A program made the position numbers and the translations under genes. A DNA stretch of 64,000 nucleotides from Pseudarthrobacter sulfonivorans. GTDB taxonomy: Bacteria > Actinomycetota > Actinomycetes > Actinomycetales > Micrococcaceae. The notes below the pieces were generated by a model that was not told where the DNA came from, did no database searches, and saw nothing but the letters and a program-made list of their open reading frames with translations. This document shows, one piece after another, positions 35,048 to 46,445 of this stretch. Each line of letters starts with the position of its first letter. Position 1 is the first letter of the stretch. The stretch covers positions 4,092,001 to 4,156,000 of the forward strand of contig NZ_CP013747.1 in the NCBI RefSeq assembly GCF_001484605.1, given 5' to 3'.

Positions 35048-35848
35048 TTGATCGCGCTTGCGCTCCCGGCCCAAGATTCAGGAGAGTTTAATCCTCCTGG
35101 AATTGAAGAAATGCACCTGCCGGCAATCCTGCCGTGGGGGGTGGCTGACGGATTCTCCAAGCAGATGCTGCTCGTAATCCTGTCGGTCGTCATTATCGCC
35201 ACATTCTTTCTGCTAGCTGCGCGGAAGCAGCAGCTTGTTCCCGGCAAGCTCCAGTTCGCTGGTGAAATGGCTTATGGCTTTGTCCGAAACGGCATTGCAA
35301 AAGACATTATCGGCGGCAAGGACTTCATGAAGTATGTCCCGCTGTTGTTCAGCCTTTTCTTCTTCATTCTGGTGAACAACATCTACGGCGCCATTCCCGT
35401 GATCCAGCTCCCGAGCTTCTCGCACGTTGGCGGCGCCTATGTCCTCGCGGGCATTGTGTACGTCACCTGGATTGCCATCGGCATCAAGAAGAACGGCCTG
35501 AGGTACTTCAAGCTGGCCACTGTGCCGTCCGGCGTCCCGGTGTACATTCTCCCGATTGTGATCCCGATCGAGATCATCTCTAACTTCCTGGTCCGGCCGG
35601 TCACACACAGCCTCCGTCTTTTCGCCACCATGCTGGCAGGACACCTGATCGTCATGATCGCCGGTTCGGGCATTGAGTTCCTCGTGATGCAGGAAAATAT
35701 CCTGCTCAAGGGAACCTCGCTTCTGGTCATCGCCGGCGCCGTTGCCATGTACATGCTGGAAGCGCTGATCATGGCCCTGCAGGCCTACGTCTTCACGCTG
35801 CTGACCGCCATCTACATCGAAGGCGCGCTGCACGCGGACAGCCACTAG
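35048..35848 (+). CDS. atpB: F0F1 ATP synthase subunit a
   Basis: This 266-residue membrane subunit forms the proton half-channels. The essential arginine is in [15 protein letters not shown] (about residue 189), and the C-terminal [14 protein letters not shown] carries the conserved Gln near the end. The TTG start at 35048 is supported by GAGAGGA seven bases upstream; the N-terminus then reads [22 protein letters not shown]. It follows the two accessory genes by 81 bases. Confidence 0.96.
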   Translation: MIALALPAQDSGEFNPPGIEEMHLPAILPWGVADGFSKQMLLVILSVVIIATFFLLAARKQQLVPGKLQFAGEMAYGFVRNGIAKDIIGGKDFMKYVPLLFSLFFFILVNNIYGAIPVIQLPSFSHVGGAYVLAGIVYVTWIAIGIKKNGLRYFKLATVPSGVPVYILPIVIPIEIISNFLVRPVTHSLRLFATMLAGHLIVMIAGSGIEFLVMQENILLKGTSLLVIAGAVAMYMLEALIMALQAYVFTLLTAIYIEGALHADSH

Positions 35849-35861
35849 GCACCCACAAACT

Positions 35862-35910
35862 TCCCCTCACGGGGATGAAGCAAACCAAACAACCTGCCAC
35901 ACGGGTGGCA
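35862..35910 (+). promoter_or_regulatory. Two hairpins between atpB and atpE
   Basis: TCCCC-TCAC-GGGGA at 35862-35875 and TGCCAC-ACGG-GTGGCA at 35895-35910 precede the GAAAGGAAG ribosome site of atpE. They may affect the high translation or mRNA stability that subunit c requires. This is inference from position. Confidence 0.45.
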
Positions 35911-35927
35911 TCTTGAAAGGAAGAAAA

Positions 35928-36146
35928 ATGGAAGGCTCCATTAACGGCTCCCTCAACCTCATCGGCTACGGTCTCTCCGCCATCGGCGGTGGTATCGGTG
36001 TTGGTCTCGTGTTCGCCGCTTACATCAACGGCGTAGCACGTCAGCCGGAAGCCCAGCGCGTCCTGCAGCCGATCGCGTTCCTCGGCCTCGCGCTGACTGA
36101 AGCCCTCGCCATCCTCGGCCTGGTCTTCGCTTTCGTTCTTTCCTAA
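35928..36146 (+). CDS. atpE: F0F1 ATP synthase subunit c
   Basis: This 72-residue subunit has two transmembrane helices joined by the polar loop ARQPEAQ (about 37-43). The proton-carrying Glu is in [15 protein letters not shown] (about residue 58). The Gly-rich first helix ([14 protein letters not shown]) is typical of ring packing. The start is ATG 35928, seven bases after GAAAGGAAG; a TTG at 35913 is not used. Residues around the Glu are those contacted by bedaquiline in mycobacteria, but I make no claim about sensitivity. Confidence 0.97.
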   Translation: MEGSINGSLNLIGYGLSAIGGGIGVGLVFAAYINGVARQPEAQRVLQPIAFLGLALTEALAILGLVFAFVLS

Positions 36147-36198
36147 GCGTAAGAACTTAGCGAACATCCAGAACCGAGTAGATAAGGACGGGTGAATT

Positions 36199-36750
36199 AT
36201 GAACCAGGTGATCATCTCAGCCGCAACAGCGGGCGGGACTAACCCACTGGTACCCAACGTCTGGGAAATGGGCGTTGTCCTCGCCGGCTTTGCTGTCCTC
36301 ATGTTCATCGTGGTCAAGTTCGTTGTCCCGATGTTCGAGAAGACGTTCGCAGAGCGCGCAGAGGCAATCGAAGGCGGCATTGCAAAGGCTGAAAAGGCCC
36401 AGGCAGAAGCATCAGCCGCCCTCGAAGAGTACAAGCAGCAGCTCACGGACGCCCGCGCGGAAGCTAACCGCATCCGCGAGGAAGCCCGTGCTGAAGGCGC
36501 CCAGATCCTTGCAGACCTGAAGGAAAAGGCCGCCTCTGAGTCTGCCCGTATCACGGCCCAGGCACAAGTGCAGATCGAATCGGAGCGCCAGGCCGCAGTT
36601 GTGTCCCTGCGCTCCGAGGTAGGCACGCTGGCCACCACGCTGGCAGGCCGCATCGTTGGCGAAGCACTCAACGACGACGAGCGTTCCGCCCGTGTAGTTG
36701 ACCGCTTCCTGGCAGATCTGGAAAACCAGAACGCAGGTGCAGCTAAGTAA
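36199..36750 (+). CDS. atpF: F0F1 ATP synthase subunit b
   Basis: This 183-residue stator subunit has one N-terminal transmembrane helix (about 20-43, ending PMFEKTF) and a long Ala/Glu/Lys/Arg-rich coiled coil (about 50-165) that reaches F1. Unlike mycobacteria, which carry a b-delta fusion, this organism encodes b and delta separately. Its stop overlaps the atpH ATG by one base (TAATG). Confidence 0.95.
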   Translation: MNQVIISAATAGGTNPLVPNVWEMGVVLAGFAVLMFIVVKFVVPMFEKTFAERAEAIEGGIAKAEKAQAEASAALEEYKQQLTDARAEANRIREEARAEGAQILADLKEKAASESARITAQAQVQIESERQAAVVSLRSEVGTLATTLAGRIVGEALNDDERSARVVDRFLADLENQNAGAAK

Positions 36751-37577
36751 TGTCAGGTGTATCGAGCGAATCGCTGACCACGGCGCTGACCAAACTGGAA
36801 GCCAAGCTTCCGTTGGCCTCGTTGGAGTTGGCAAAGGAACTCTTCGGAATCCTGGGAACGGTGGACAGCTCGGCTGGCTTGCGCCGCGCCCTGACTGACC
36901 CGTCCCGCACCGGCGACGATAAGTCGGCGCTGGTCAAGCAGCTTGTTGGCGGAAAAGTCTCCGCTGATGCTGCGGACATCGCGGGCGGACTGGCCAGTTC
37001 ACGCTGGGCATCAGCCCGAGATATCGGCGATGCACTCGAGACGCTTGCCACAACGGTGGTTATTGCCGTTGCTGAAAACAAGTCGGCCGTTTCTGCCTCC
37101 GGAATCTCTGGGCTGGAAGAACTGGAGAACGATCTGTTCTCCTTCAACCAGGCCGTTGCCTCCAACCATGAGGTACAACGTGCTCTGTCGGAGCCGCAGG
37201 CCAGTGCCGCCGCGAAGATCGGTTTGGCGCAGAAGCTGCATCCCGGTGCCAGCGAGGAAGCAAAAGTCCTCATTGGGCAGGCAGTATCCCAGCCCCGCGG
37301 CATCAAGCCGACCAAGCTGGTTACCCGGTTCGCCGAGCTGGCAGCCAAACGTCAGCAGCGCTGGATTGCAACGGTCAGCGTCACCCGTCCCTTGACGGAG
37401 ACGCAGTTCGCCCGCCTCCAGGCAGGGCTCAACGCCCTGTACGGTCGCGAGCTCAAGGTCAACATGACTGTTGATCCTGGACTGATCGGCGGAATCCGCG
37501 TCCAGGTGGGTGACGAAGTGCTGGACGCTTCGGTTGTCACCCGGCTGGGACAGCTTCACCGCCAACTGGCCGGTTAG
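36750..37577 (+). CDS. atpH: F0F1 ATP synthase subunit delta
   Basis: This 275-residue protein links the b stalk to the top of F1. The C-terminal part holds the family signature: VSVTRPLTETQFARLQAGLNALYGRELKVNMTVDPGLIGGIRVQVGDEVLDASV. It is about 95 residues longer than E. coli delta because of extra N-terminal helices, as is usual in actinobacteria. It is coupled to atpF by a one-base overlap. Confidence 0.95.
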   Translation: MSGVSSESLTTALTKLEAKLPLASLELAKELFGILGTVDSSAGLRRALTDPSRTGDDKSALVKQLVGGKVSADAADIAGGLASSRWASARDIGDALETLATTVVIAVAENKSAVSASGISGLEELENDLFSFNQAVASNHEVQRALSEPQASAAAKIGLAQKLHPGASEEAKVLIGQAVSQPRGIKPTKLVTRFAELAAKRQQRWIATVSVTRPLTETQFARLQAGLNALYGRELKVNMTVDPGLIGGIRVQVGDEVLDASVVTRLGQLHRQLAG

Positions 37578-37660
37578 CCGGACAAGCACAACCTAACGAA
37601 ACGAAACCCCGGTCATCGTGAGCAACGATGATCACGAAAACAGGAGAGCAGGGACTGCAG

Positions 37661-39298
37661 ATGGCCGAATTGACCATCAACGCCGACGACGTCCGTAATG
37701 CGTTGAACGAGTTCGCGGCGTCCTACGAACCCGGAAACGCAGAGCGCGTAGAGGTTGGCCGTGTAACAACCGCAGGTGACGGCATCGCCCGTGTTGAGGG
37801 CCTTCCCTCGGTCATGGCGAACGAGCTGCTTCGCTTTGAAGACGGCACCCTGGGCCTGGCCCAGAACCTTGACGTCCGCGAGATCGGTGTCATCATCCTC
37901 GGTGACTTCACCGGAATCGAAGAAGGCCAGGAAGTCCACCGCACGGGTCAGGTTCTGTCCGTACCGGTAGGCGACGCCTTCCTCGGCCGCGTGGTTGACC
38001 CCTTGGGCCAGCCCATCGACGACCTCGGCGAGATCAAGGCCGAAACCACCCGTGCACTGGAACTCCAGGCGCCCGGCGTGACCCAGCGTAAGTCGGTCCA
38101 CGAGCCGATGCAGACCGGTCTGAAGGCTATCGACGCCATGATCCCGATCGGCCGCGGTCAGCGTCAGCTGATCATCGGTGACCGCCAGACCGGCAAGTCG
38201 GCTATCGCCATCGACACCATCCTCAACCAGAAGGCCAACTGGGCTTCCGGCGATGTGACCAAGCAGGTGCGTTGCATCTACGTGGCAATCGGTCAGAAGG
38301 CATCCACCATCGCGGCTGTCCGTCAGACCCTTGAGGACAACGGCGCACTGGAATACACCACCATTGTGGCTTCCCCCGCGTCTGACCCCGCAGGCTTCAA
38401 GTACCTGGCACCGTACGCCGGTTCGGCCATCGGCCAGCACTGGATGTACGGCGGCAAGCACGTCCTCATCGTGTTCGATGACCTCTCCAAGCAGGCCGAG
38501 GCCTACCGTGCAGTATCACTGCTGCTGCGCCGCCCGCCGGGACGCGAAGCCTACCCGGGCGACGTCTTCTACTTGCACTCCCGTCTGCTGGAGCGTTGTG
38601 CCAAGCTCTCCGACGAGCTCGGTGCCGGCTCGATGACCGGCCTGCCGCTCATCGAAACCAAGGCAAACGACGTCTCTGCCTACATCCCGACCAACGTGAT
38701 CTCCATTACCGATGGCCAGATCTTCCTGCAGTCGGACCTCTTCAACGCCAACCAGCGTCCGGCCGTCGACGTGGGTGTCTCTGTGTCCCGCGTTGGTGGT
38801 GCTGCGCAGGTCAAGTCCATGAAGAAGGTCTCCGGTACCTTGAAGCTGGAACTGGCCCAGTACCGTGACATGCAGGCGTTCGCCATGTTCGCATCGGACC
38901 TCGATGCCGCATCGCGCCAGCAGCTGACCCGCGGTGCCCGCCTGATGGAACTGCTCAAGCAGGGCCAGTACTCACCGTTCCCGATCGAGAACCAGGTTGT
39001 GTCCATCTGGGCCGGTACCAACGGCCACTTGGACGAGGTTCCGGTTGAGGACATCAACCGCTTCGAGACCGAATTCCTCGAGCACCTCAAGCACAAGTCC
39101 TCCATCCTGACCACGCTGGCTCAGACCAACGTTATGGACGACGACACTGCTGAAGCTCTGAAGACCGCCATCGTGGCCTTCAAAAAGGGCTTCTTCGGCG
39201 AGGGTGACAACCGCCTGGTAGGCGCCGGCCACGAGGAGCATGAAGCTATCTCCGAGGGCGACGTCGACCAGGAAAAAATCGTCAAGCAGAAGCGCTAG
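37661..39298 (+). CDS. atpA: F0F1 ATP synthase subunit alpha
   Basis: This 545-residue subunit has the noncatalytic nucleotide P-loop [13 protein letters not shown] (about residue 172) and the [21 protein letters not shown] motif (here [17 protein letters not shown], about 365). It has a C-terminal tail of about 35 residues beyond the E. coli end ([26 protein letters not shown]), as in other actinobacteria. The start is ATG 37661, giving the usual [18 protein letters not shown]; an ATG at 37628 adds 11 residues and lies before the AGGAG site. Confidence 0.97.
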   Translation: MAELTINADDVRNALNEFAASYEPGNAERVEVGRVTTAGDGIARVEGLPSVMANELLRFEDGTLGLAQNLDVREIGVIILGDFTGIEEGQEVHRTGQVLSVPVGDAFLGRVVDPLGQPIDDLGEIKAETTRALELQAPGVTQRKSVHEPMQTGLKAIDAMIPIGRGQRQLIIGDRQTGKSAIAIDTILNQKANWASGDVTKQVRCIYVAIGQKASTIAAVRQTLEDNGALEYTTIVASPASDPAGFKYLAPYAGSAIGQHWMYGGKHVLIVFDDLSKQAEAYRAVSLLLRRPPGREAYPGDVFYLHSRLLERCAKLSDELGAGSMTGLPLIETKANDVSAYIPTNVISITDGQIFLQSDLFNANQRPAVDVGVSVSRVGGAAQVKSMKKVSGTLKLELAQYRDMQAFAMFASDLDAASRQQLTRGARLMELLKQGQYSPFPIENQVVSIWAGTNGHLDEVPVEDINRFETEFLEHLKHKSSILTTLAQTNVMDDDTAEALKTAIVAFKKGFFGEGDNRLVGAGHEEHEAISEGDVDQEKIVKQKR

Positions 39299-39309
39299 TT
39301 TCGCTGGCA

Positions 39310-39343
39310 GGGACTGTCGGAACCCCGAGGTTCCGGCAGTCCC
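39310..39343 (+). promoter_or_regulatory. Strong hairpin between atpA and atpG
   Basis: GGGACTGTCGGAACC (39310-39324) pairs with 39329-39343 with a single mismatch around loop CCGA. No T-tract follows (CGGCCATCGG), so it should not be an efficient terminator. It may act as an RNA-stability or processing element that sets the ratio of alpha to gamma. Confidence 0.55.
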
Positions 39344-39372
39344 GGCCATCGGGATCTTAGGAAAGGAAAAGT

Positions 39373-40263
39373 ATGGGAGCCCAGATTCGGGTCTACCGCC
39401 AGAAGATCAGCTCGACCACGTCGATGCGCAAGATCTTCAAGGCGATGGAACTGATCGCTACCTCGCGCATTGGCAAGGCCCGCGCACGCGTAGCGGCTTC
39501 ACTGCCTTACGCAAACGCGATTACGCGTGCCGTTTCTGCTGTCGCAAGCCAGAGCGAAATTGACCACCCGCTGGTCACCGAGCCGGCGCAGATCCGCCGG
39601 GCCGCCGTCCTGGTCATCAGTGCTGACCGCGGCCTTGCAGGATCCTACTCGGCAACCGTGCTTAAGCAGGCGATTGGCCTCAACGAGCTGCTCCGGGAGG
39701 AGGGCAAAGAAGTCACAACGTACGTGATGGGCCGCAAGGCGCAGGCGTACTTCGACTTCCGCAACCTTCCTTACGAGCGCGTGTGGACCGGCAACACCGA
39801 TGCGCCCGAGTTTGGAACTGCACGTGAAGTCGGCGCGGCATTGCTCGAAGCCTTCGCGACTGACTACGAAGAGGGCGGCGTCGACGAGATCCATGTCGTT
39901 TACACCCGCTTCAAGTCCATGGTGACGCAGGAGCCGACGGTTATCCGCCTGCTTCCGCTTGAGGTGGTCGAAGAGCAGGCGGCGTCCGAGTCGGATCTCC
40001 CGCCGCTCTACGAATTCGAGCCGGAAGCGGAGCAGGTCCTTGATGCCCTGCTGCCGCGCTACATCGAGTCACGCATTTTCGCCGCCATGTTGCAGGCAGC
40101 AGCTTCCGAGCTCGCAGCCCGCCAGCGGGCGATGAAGTCCGCCGGCGACAATGCCACGGACCTCATCAAGAAGTACACGCGTCTGCGCAACACTGCCCGA
40201 CAGGCTGAAATTACGCAGGAGCTTTCTGAAATCGTGGCCGGTGCTGACGCGTTGAACGCGTAG
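39373..40263 (+). CDS. atpG: F0F1 ATP synthase subunit gamma
   Basis: This 296-residue rotor shaft has the N-terminal helix [28 protein letters not shown] and the C-terminal helix [46 protein letters not shown], which form the central coiled coil. The usual actinobacterial loop insertion lies near residues 195-215 ([22 protein letters not shown]). GGAAAGGAAAAGT precedes the ATG. Confidence 0.96.
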   Translation: MGAQIRVYRQKISSTTSMRKIFKAMELIATSRIGKARARVAASLPYANAITRAVSAVASQSEIDHPLVTEPAQIRRAAVLVISADRGLAGSYSATVLKQAIGLNELLREEGKEVTTYVMGRKAQAYFDFRNLPYERVWTGNTDAPEFGTAREVGAALLEAFATDYEEGGVDEIHVVYTRFKSMVTQEPTVIRLLPLEVVEEQAASESDLPPLYEFEPEAEQVLDALLPRYIESRIFAAMLQAAASELAARQRAMKSAGDNATDLIKKYTRLRNTARQAEITQELSEIVAGADALNA

Positions 40264-40293
40264 CCCGGTCCGGTCCAGCTGTACCTGCACTAA

Positions 40294-41793
<1,500 letters not shown>

Positions 41794-41794
41794 T

Positions 41795-42079
41795 ATGGCT
41801 GAGCTTGAGGTTGAGATTGTCGCAGCGGATCACTTCGTGTGGTCCGGAGCGGCCAAGATGGTCAAGGCCCGCACCAGCGATGGTGAGATCGGAATCCTGC
41901 CCGGCCACTCGCCCCTGCTGGCGATCCTGGCCGAAGGTGAACTGGCCATTGAGCCGGTTTCCGGGAACCGCATTGCCGTGGCTGTTGACGGCGGATTTTT
42001 CTCCGTCGACAACAACCGCGTGGTGATTGTTGCTGACAACGCCCAACTGGGTGACGCGGTTACTGCTGGGATCCGCTAG
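41795..42079 (+). CDS. atpC: F0F1 ATP synthase subunit epsilon, short form
   Basis: At 94 residues this protein covers only the N-terminal beta-sandwich domain (EVEIVAADHFVWSGAAKMV, GEIGILPGHSPLLAIL, DGGFFSVDNNRVVIVAD). The C-terminal pair of helices present in E. coli (139 residues) and M. tuberculosis (121) is missing, not displaced: the stop follows directly after the last strand, and the next gene starts 11 bases later. ATP-hydrolysis inhibition by the helices is therefore not possible in the usual way. ATG 41795 overlaps no stop; it begins one base after the atpD TAA. Confidence 0.94.
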   Translation: MAELEVEIVAADHFVWSGAAKMVKARTSDGEIGILPGHSPLLAILAEGELAIEPVSGNRIAVAVDGGFFSVDNNRVVIVADNAQLGDAVTAGIR

Positions 42080-42089
42080 CACGACCTTG

Positions 42090-42521
42090 ATGGACGCTCC
42101 GACTCTTACGTTCATCGCCTTGGCAATCGTTTTTGGATTGCTGGTTTTCGCACTGTGCCTTTCGGGGGTGCGCCGCTTCAATCTGCGGCGCGCCCTTGGC
42201 ACGGTGGACGCCTCCATTTGCATTGCTGGAAACAGCTGGCAGATGGGGGTTTGTCGTTATCAGGACAACGACCTTGAATGGTTCCGCCTGTTGTCCCTGA
42301 GCGTGCGTCCCAAACATAAATTCAAACGCAGCTCCCTGGAGCTGCTGGGCCGCCGCAAGCCCACCGAGGCGGAGGCCGTGAAAGTCCAGCCCGACGTCGT
42401 GATTGTCGAGCTGCGGTACGAAGGCCAGGATCTGCGGCTGGCCATGAAATTCGATGCCTACACGGGGCTGTCCTCCTGGCTGGAAGCCGGGCCGGTCATC
42501 GGCGTGGGTACCTGGCGCTAG
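42090..42521 (+). CDS. DUF2550 domain protein, single-pass membrane
   Basis: This 143-residue protein starts with a hydrophobic helix (about 5-25, FIALAIVFGLLVFALCLSGV) followed by a basic cytoplasmic domain containing SWQMGVCRYQDNDLEWFRLLSLSVRPKHKFKRSSLELLGRRKP. It sits directly after atpC, as its counterpart (Rv1312) does in mycobacteria. The function is unknown. ATG 42090 gives the expected start; TTG 42087 is possible. Confidence 0.85.
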   Translation: MDAPTLTFIALAIVFGLLVFALCLSGVRRFNLRRALGTVDASICIAGNSWQMGVCRYQDNDLEWFRLLSLSVRPKHKFKRSSLELLGRRKPTEAEAVKVQPDVVIVELRYEGQDLRLAMKFDAYTGLSSWLEAGPVIGVGTWR

Positions 42522-42525
42522 CCAC

Positions 42526-43833
42526 GTGGACTGGATTGCTGATATCCGGTTGACCGACGGACCGTTGTACTGGGCCGCTTGGGTCCTTGGTGCCGCCGCC
42601 GCACTGTCCCTGATCTGGCCTCCGCGCGCCCTTGGCCGCCGCCGCTGGTTCCTCAGTGTTGCCGCCGCCGCGGCCGCAGCTGCCGCCGTGGTGGCCCTGG
42701 TTCATTGGGTCCTCATCTATTGGGCCTCTACCTTCCCCGAAGAACTGCCGTTCGACGTCCTGGCGTGGGTGTTTCCGGCCGTGGCCGCCCTCCTGCTGGT
42801 ATTGCTCCGGCTCCCCACGGCGTCGTGGCGCCGTCGTGGGCTGGATGTGCTCGCCCTCCTGGCGGTGGTGCTGCTGGCCGCGGTGCAGATCAACGCATAT
42901 TTCGGCCTCAACCGGACAGTTGCGGACCTGACGGGAACGGCGCTGACCCGCATCCCGGCCCTGGAACAGGAGCTGATGCGCCAGCCGGACAGCCCGGCCA
43001 CGCCTCTGGAGGGGTGGAAACCCGCCAATGAGATCCCTGCCGAAGGCGTTGTTCGCACCGCGTCCATTCCAGGAGCTTCTTCGGGCCTCCAGACACGCGA
43101 CTCGTACATCTACCTGCCGCCGGCCTACTTTGCTTCGAACCGTCCCAGCCTTCCGGTGCTGGTTCTGGTGCCCGGCCAGCCCGGCGGCCCTGCCGACTGG
43201 TTGACCGGCGGGTCGCTCCCGGCACGCATGGACACTTTCGCCGCCCGGCACGGAGGAGTGGCGCCGGTTGTGGTGGTGGTTGATCCCAACGGCAACCAGT
43301 CAGCGAACAATCTCTGCATGGACAGCGCCATCGCCAAGGCAGACACTTACCTCGCAGTGGACGTGCCGGCATGGATCTCGGGAACGTTGGACGTGGACCC
43401 CGACCACCGGAAATGGGCCATGGGCGGGTTCAGTTTTGGTGCCACCTGTGCGGTACAGATGGCCACCCGCCACCCGGAGCTTTACACGGGTGTTCTCGCC
43501 TTTTCCAGCGAGAGCGAGCCTGCGCTGGCCAAGGAACGCCAGAAAACGGTTGACGCGGCCTTCCACGGCGACACCGCCGCCTTTGATGCCCAGGTACCGC
43601 TGACGCTGTTGAAGGAGCGGAAATATCCTGGCAGCGTGGCGTATTTCGCGGCCGGGGCCACCGATCCTGAGTTTGTGGCAAATCTTCGCACCCTCGAAGC
43701 GGCGGCCAGCGGGGCAGGTTTCACCGTGGGCTCGGACGTGGTGGCGCACACCGGCCATTCGTGGGACGTGCTGACTCCCGGCATGGACAATGGGCTTGAG
43801 CTGCTGGCCGCACACTGGGGGTGGACCAAATGA
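42526..43833 (+). CDS. Membrane-anchored alpha/beta-hydrolase (esterase D/mycolyltransferase-like)
   Basis: This 435-residue protein has three to four hydrophobic helices in the first 125 residues and an extracytoplasmic esterase domain (about 180-435). The nucleophile elbow is GGFSFGATCAVQMA (Ser about 304), with HTGHSWDVLTPGM near the end giving the catalytic His. The LPVLVLVPGQPGGPADWLTGGS and VDPNGNQSANN segments resemble the antigen 85/esterase D group. A trehalose- or lipid-modifying role is possible; no mycolate genes are seen. Starts at GTG 42526, four bases after DUF2550. The stop overlaps the ATG of the MprF-like gene. Confidence 0.85.
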   Translation: MDWIADIRLTDGPLYWAAWVLGAAAALSLIWPPRALGRRRWFLSVAAAAAAAAAVVALVHWVLIYWASTFPEELPFDVLAWVFPAVAALLLVLLRLPTASWRRRGLDVLALLAVVLLAAVQINAYFGLNRTVADLTGTALTRIPALEQELMRQPDSPATPLEGWKPANEIPAEGVVRTASIPGASSGLQTRDSYIYLPPAYFASNRPSLPVLVLVPGQPGGPADWLTGGSLPARMDTFAARHGGVAPVVVVVDPNGNQSANNLCMDSAIAKADTYLAVDVPAWISGTLDVDPDHRKWAMGGFSFGATCAVQMATRHPELYTGVLAFSSESEPALAKERQKTVDAAFHGDTAAFDAQVPLTLLKERKYPGSVAYFAAGATDPEFVANLRTLEAAASGAGFTVGSDVVAHTGHSWDVLTPGMDNGLELLAAHWGWTK

Positions 43834-46379
43834 GGGAAGCTGGCGAAACCCGTGCGCCGGCCCTGCTCTGGTCAACCGTCGTGCTTCCGGCTGTCCGCAG
43901 GATGTGGGGCTACCTGCGGTCGGTGCCACTGACGCTCAGCATCCTCGGCATTTTCCTGTTGGTCGGGGCGGCAACCGGCAGTTTCCTCAGCGGTCCGCCG
44001 GAGGAGCTTCTTTCCCTCGCAGGCGTCAGCGCCCCGGGTCTGAAGGCCGGCAACTGGTGGTCCCTGGTGACGTCACTGTTCTTTGCCACCAACCCCCTGG
44101 CCTATCTGGTGGCGTCCCTGATGATCCTGCTGCTGCTGGGCCTGGCCGAGAAGAACCTCGGGTCCCTTCAGACGGCAGCGTTTTTCCTCGGTGGCCAGTT
44201 TGCTGCTGTCACAGTCTTCCTGCTCCTGACCCAGTTGGCGAGGTACGCGGGGGACGGCTGGCTGGGGCTGATGGCGGACAACAGCCTGATCGGACCCTAC
44301 GCCGCTGTCCTGGCGGTTTCGCTCGCCGCGAGTGGCAGGATTCCTGTTCTGTGGCGGCGCCGGTTGCGGACGGCGCTGCTCTCGGTGTCGCTCCTGCTGG
44401 TTTTGTACGTGGGGCATGCCGAGACCGTGATCGGCCTGGTAGGTGCAGCCGTGGGCCTCGCAGCCAGCTGGTGGAACCAGAGCGACCACGGCCAGCTTCA
44501 TCCGCCCCGCTCGAGCGGGAGGGAAACCAGGAACCTGCTGGCCCTGACGGTGGCCGTGTTCGCCGTGGGCCCTATCCTTACCGCCGTTGCCCGTACGCCC
44601 ACCGGCCCGCTGGCGCTGCTCCGGGACGTGGTGCTGAACCCCATGCCAACGCTGGGCCAGCTCGAAGCAAACTGTGGAGCAACAGTGGAGGCATCCTGCC
44701 TGGAGGTGGGGCGGACGGGCTTCGCCGGACCCTTTGGCCTTGCCCTGGCAGTAGTGCCGGTGATTCTGCTCCTCATCTGTGCTGACGGCATGCGCCGCGG
44801 CCGCCGTATGGCATTGCGCATCACGTTGGCCCTTCAGCTGGCGATTACGGCCATGGCCGCCGTCTACCTCGCCCTGTTCGCGCTGATCCCGCACTACCCC
44901 GCGCGGCCGCATACGGCCGCCATGGGTTCGGGTTTTGCCCACATTCTGCCTCTGGTGATCGTCCCACTGCTGCTGGCGGTCCTGCTCTGGATTAACCGCC
45001 GCCAGTTCCGAGTCGAGACGATCCCCGCCGCCCGCCGTCGGCTCTTGTCAGTCGTAGGTGGCGTCTGGCTCCTCCTGGCCGGGAGCTACGCCCTGGCCTG
45101 GTTTGCCGCTGGGGGAATGACGCGCGACGGCGGCCTGCTGGGCTTGCTGGCCGAACTGTCCAGGCAGTATCTGCCGGTACCACTGCCCAATCTCTACCAC
45201 CGGGTTTTTGCTGAACGGAACGGACTCGAGTCCCTGATTTTTGGCTACGCCGGACCGGTCTTCTGGCTTGTTGCCTTGGCGGGCGTCTGGTCCGTACTCC
45301 TGGGCCGGCACCATGGCAGCGATTCGGGCCACGACGACAGAGCCGCGGCCCGGAAGCTGTTGCATGAGGGCGGCGATTCACTGTCGTGGATGGCCCTCTG
45401 GGAGCCCAACCGGTACTGGTTCAGCCCGGATGGACGCGGCGCCGTCGCCTACCAGCTGCACGGCAGTGTTGCCCTGACGCTGGCGGGCCCCTTCGGTGCG
45501 GCCGACTCCCGTCAGCGGACCGCTGAAGGGTTTCTTTCCTACTGCGGCAACCGCGCGCTCATCCCGGCCTTCTACTCGTGCGATGACACGCTGTGGCCCC
45601 TGCTGCAGGACCGGGGCTTCCAGCGCGTGTCGGTAGCGCAGGAGACCAGGCTGTCCGTCCGGCAACTTGAATTCACGGGCAAAGAATGGCAGAACGTCAG
45701 GACTGCCCGCAACCGCGCCGCCAAGATGGGCGTCAAAGCCGTCTGGGGTACCTACCACGGGCTGCCGTCCGCCCTGCGTGCCCGGCTCAGCGAAGTGTCG
45801 GAGGAATGGGCGGCAGGAAAATCAGTTCCGGAAATGGGATTCACGCTGGGCGGCATGGATGAGCTGATGGACGACGAAGTGCTGTGCTGCCTGGCCGTGG
45901 ATGGCGACGGCCATGTGCACGGGGTCACCAGTTGGTTGCCCGTTTACGACGGCGGGACGCTGGTCAGCCGCACTCTGGACGTTATGCGCCGGGGTGCTGA
46001 CGGATTCCCCGGGGTGATGGAGTTCCTCATTGCTTCGGCGGTCCTGGAGTTGCGCGAATCCGTGGAGGTGATCTCGCTCTCCGGGTCCCCGCTCGCCAGC
46101 CGGCCCGGCGACGAAACGCCGGGGAAGCCGGTGCGGGCAGAGAACCTCGTCCGCATCCTCGATGTGGTGGGCCACGCCCTCGAACCGGTCTACGGATTCC
46201 GGTCCCTGGCGGCTTTCAAATCACGCTTCAAACCCGAGTACCGAACCCTTTACCTGTATTACCAGGATCCGCTGCAGTTGCCGGCGATCGGACGGGCGCT
46301 CACCCGGGCCTATTTGCCCGGCCTTTCGCTGCGGCAGGGGGCGCGGCTGGTCCGGGGCCTCGTGGGCCAGGGAAGCTGA
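43830..46379 (+). CDS. MprF-like membrane protein with DUF2156 (aminoacyl-phosphatidylglycerol synthase-type) domain
   Basis: This 849-residue protein has a rhomboid-like or flippase-like N-terminal half with about 10-12 transmembrane helices (first near 30-50) and a C-terminal cytosolic DUF2156 domain (about 510-830; SWMALWEPNRYWFSPDGRGAVAYQLHG, FKSRFKPEYRTLYLYY). DUF2156 proteins transfer lysine or alanine from aminoacyl-tRNA to phosphatidylglycerol, lowering membrane charge and giving resistance to cationic peptides. The gene is coupled to the esterase (ATGA). Whether it has synthase, flippase or both activities cannot be told. Confidence 0.85.
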   Translation: MREAGETRAPALLWSTVVLPAVRRMWGYLRSVPLTLSILGIFLLVGAATGSFLSGPPEELLSLAGVSAPGLKAGNWWSLVTSLFFATNPLAYLVASLMILLLLGLAEKNLGSLQTAAFFLGGQFAAVTVFLLLTQLARYAGDGWLGLMADNSLIGPYAAVLAVSLAASGRIPVLWRRRLRTALLSVSLLLVLYVGHAETVIGLVGAAVGLAASWWNQSDHGQLHPPRSSGRETRNLLALTVAVFAVGPILTAVARTPTGPLALLRDVVLNPMPTLGQLEANCGATVEASCLEVGRTGFAGPFGLALAVVPVILLLICADGMRRGRRMALRITLALQLAITAMAAVYLALFALIPHYPARPHTAAMGSGFAHILPLVIVPLLLAVLLWINRRQFRVETIPAARRRLLSVVGGVWLLLAGSYALAWFAAGGMTRDGGLLGLLAELSRQYLPVPLPNLYHRVFAERNGLESLIFGYAGPVFWLVALAGVWSVLLGRHHGSDSGHDDRAAARKLLHEGGDSLSWMALWEPNRYWFSPDGRGAVAYQLHGSVALTLAGPFGAADSRQRTAEGFLSYCGNRALIPAFYSCDDTLWPLLQDRGFQRVSVAQETRLSVRQLEFTGKEWQNVRTARNRAAKMGVKAVWGTYHGLPSALRARLSEVSEEWAAGKSVPEMGFTLGGMDELMDDEVLCCLAVDGDGHVHGVTSWLPVYDGGTLVSRTLDVMRRGADGFPGVMEFLIASAVLELRESVEVISLSGSPLASRPGDETPGKPVRAENLVRILDVVGHALEPVYGFRSLAAFKSRFKPEYRTLYLYYQDPLQLPAIGRALTRAYLPGLSLRQGARLVRGLVGQGS

Positions 46380-46445
46380 TCCTCACAGCGGCACGAACGA
46401 TTTGGGACTGGAAAGTCACGGTGGACAAAGACATTGCGGACAAAG

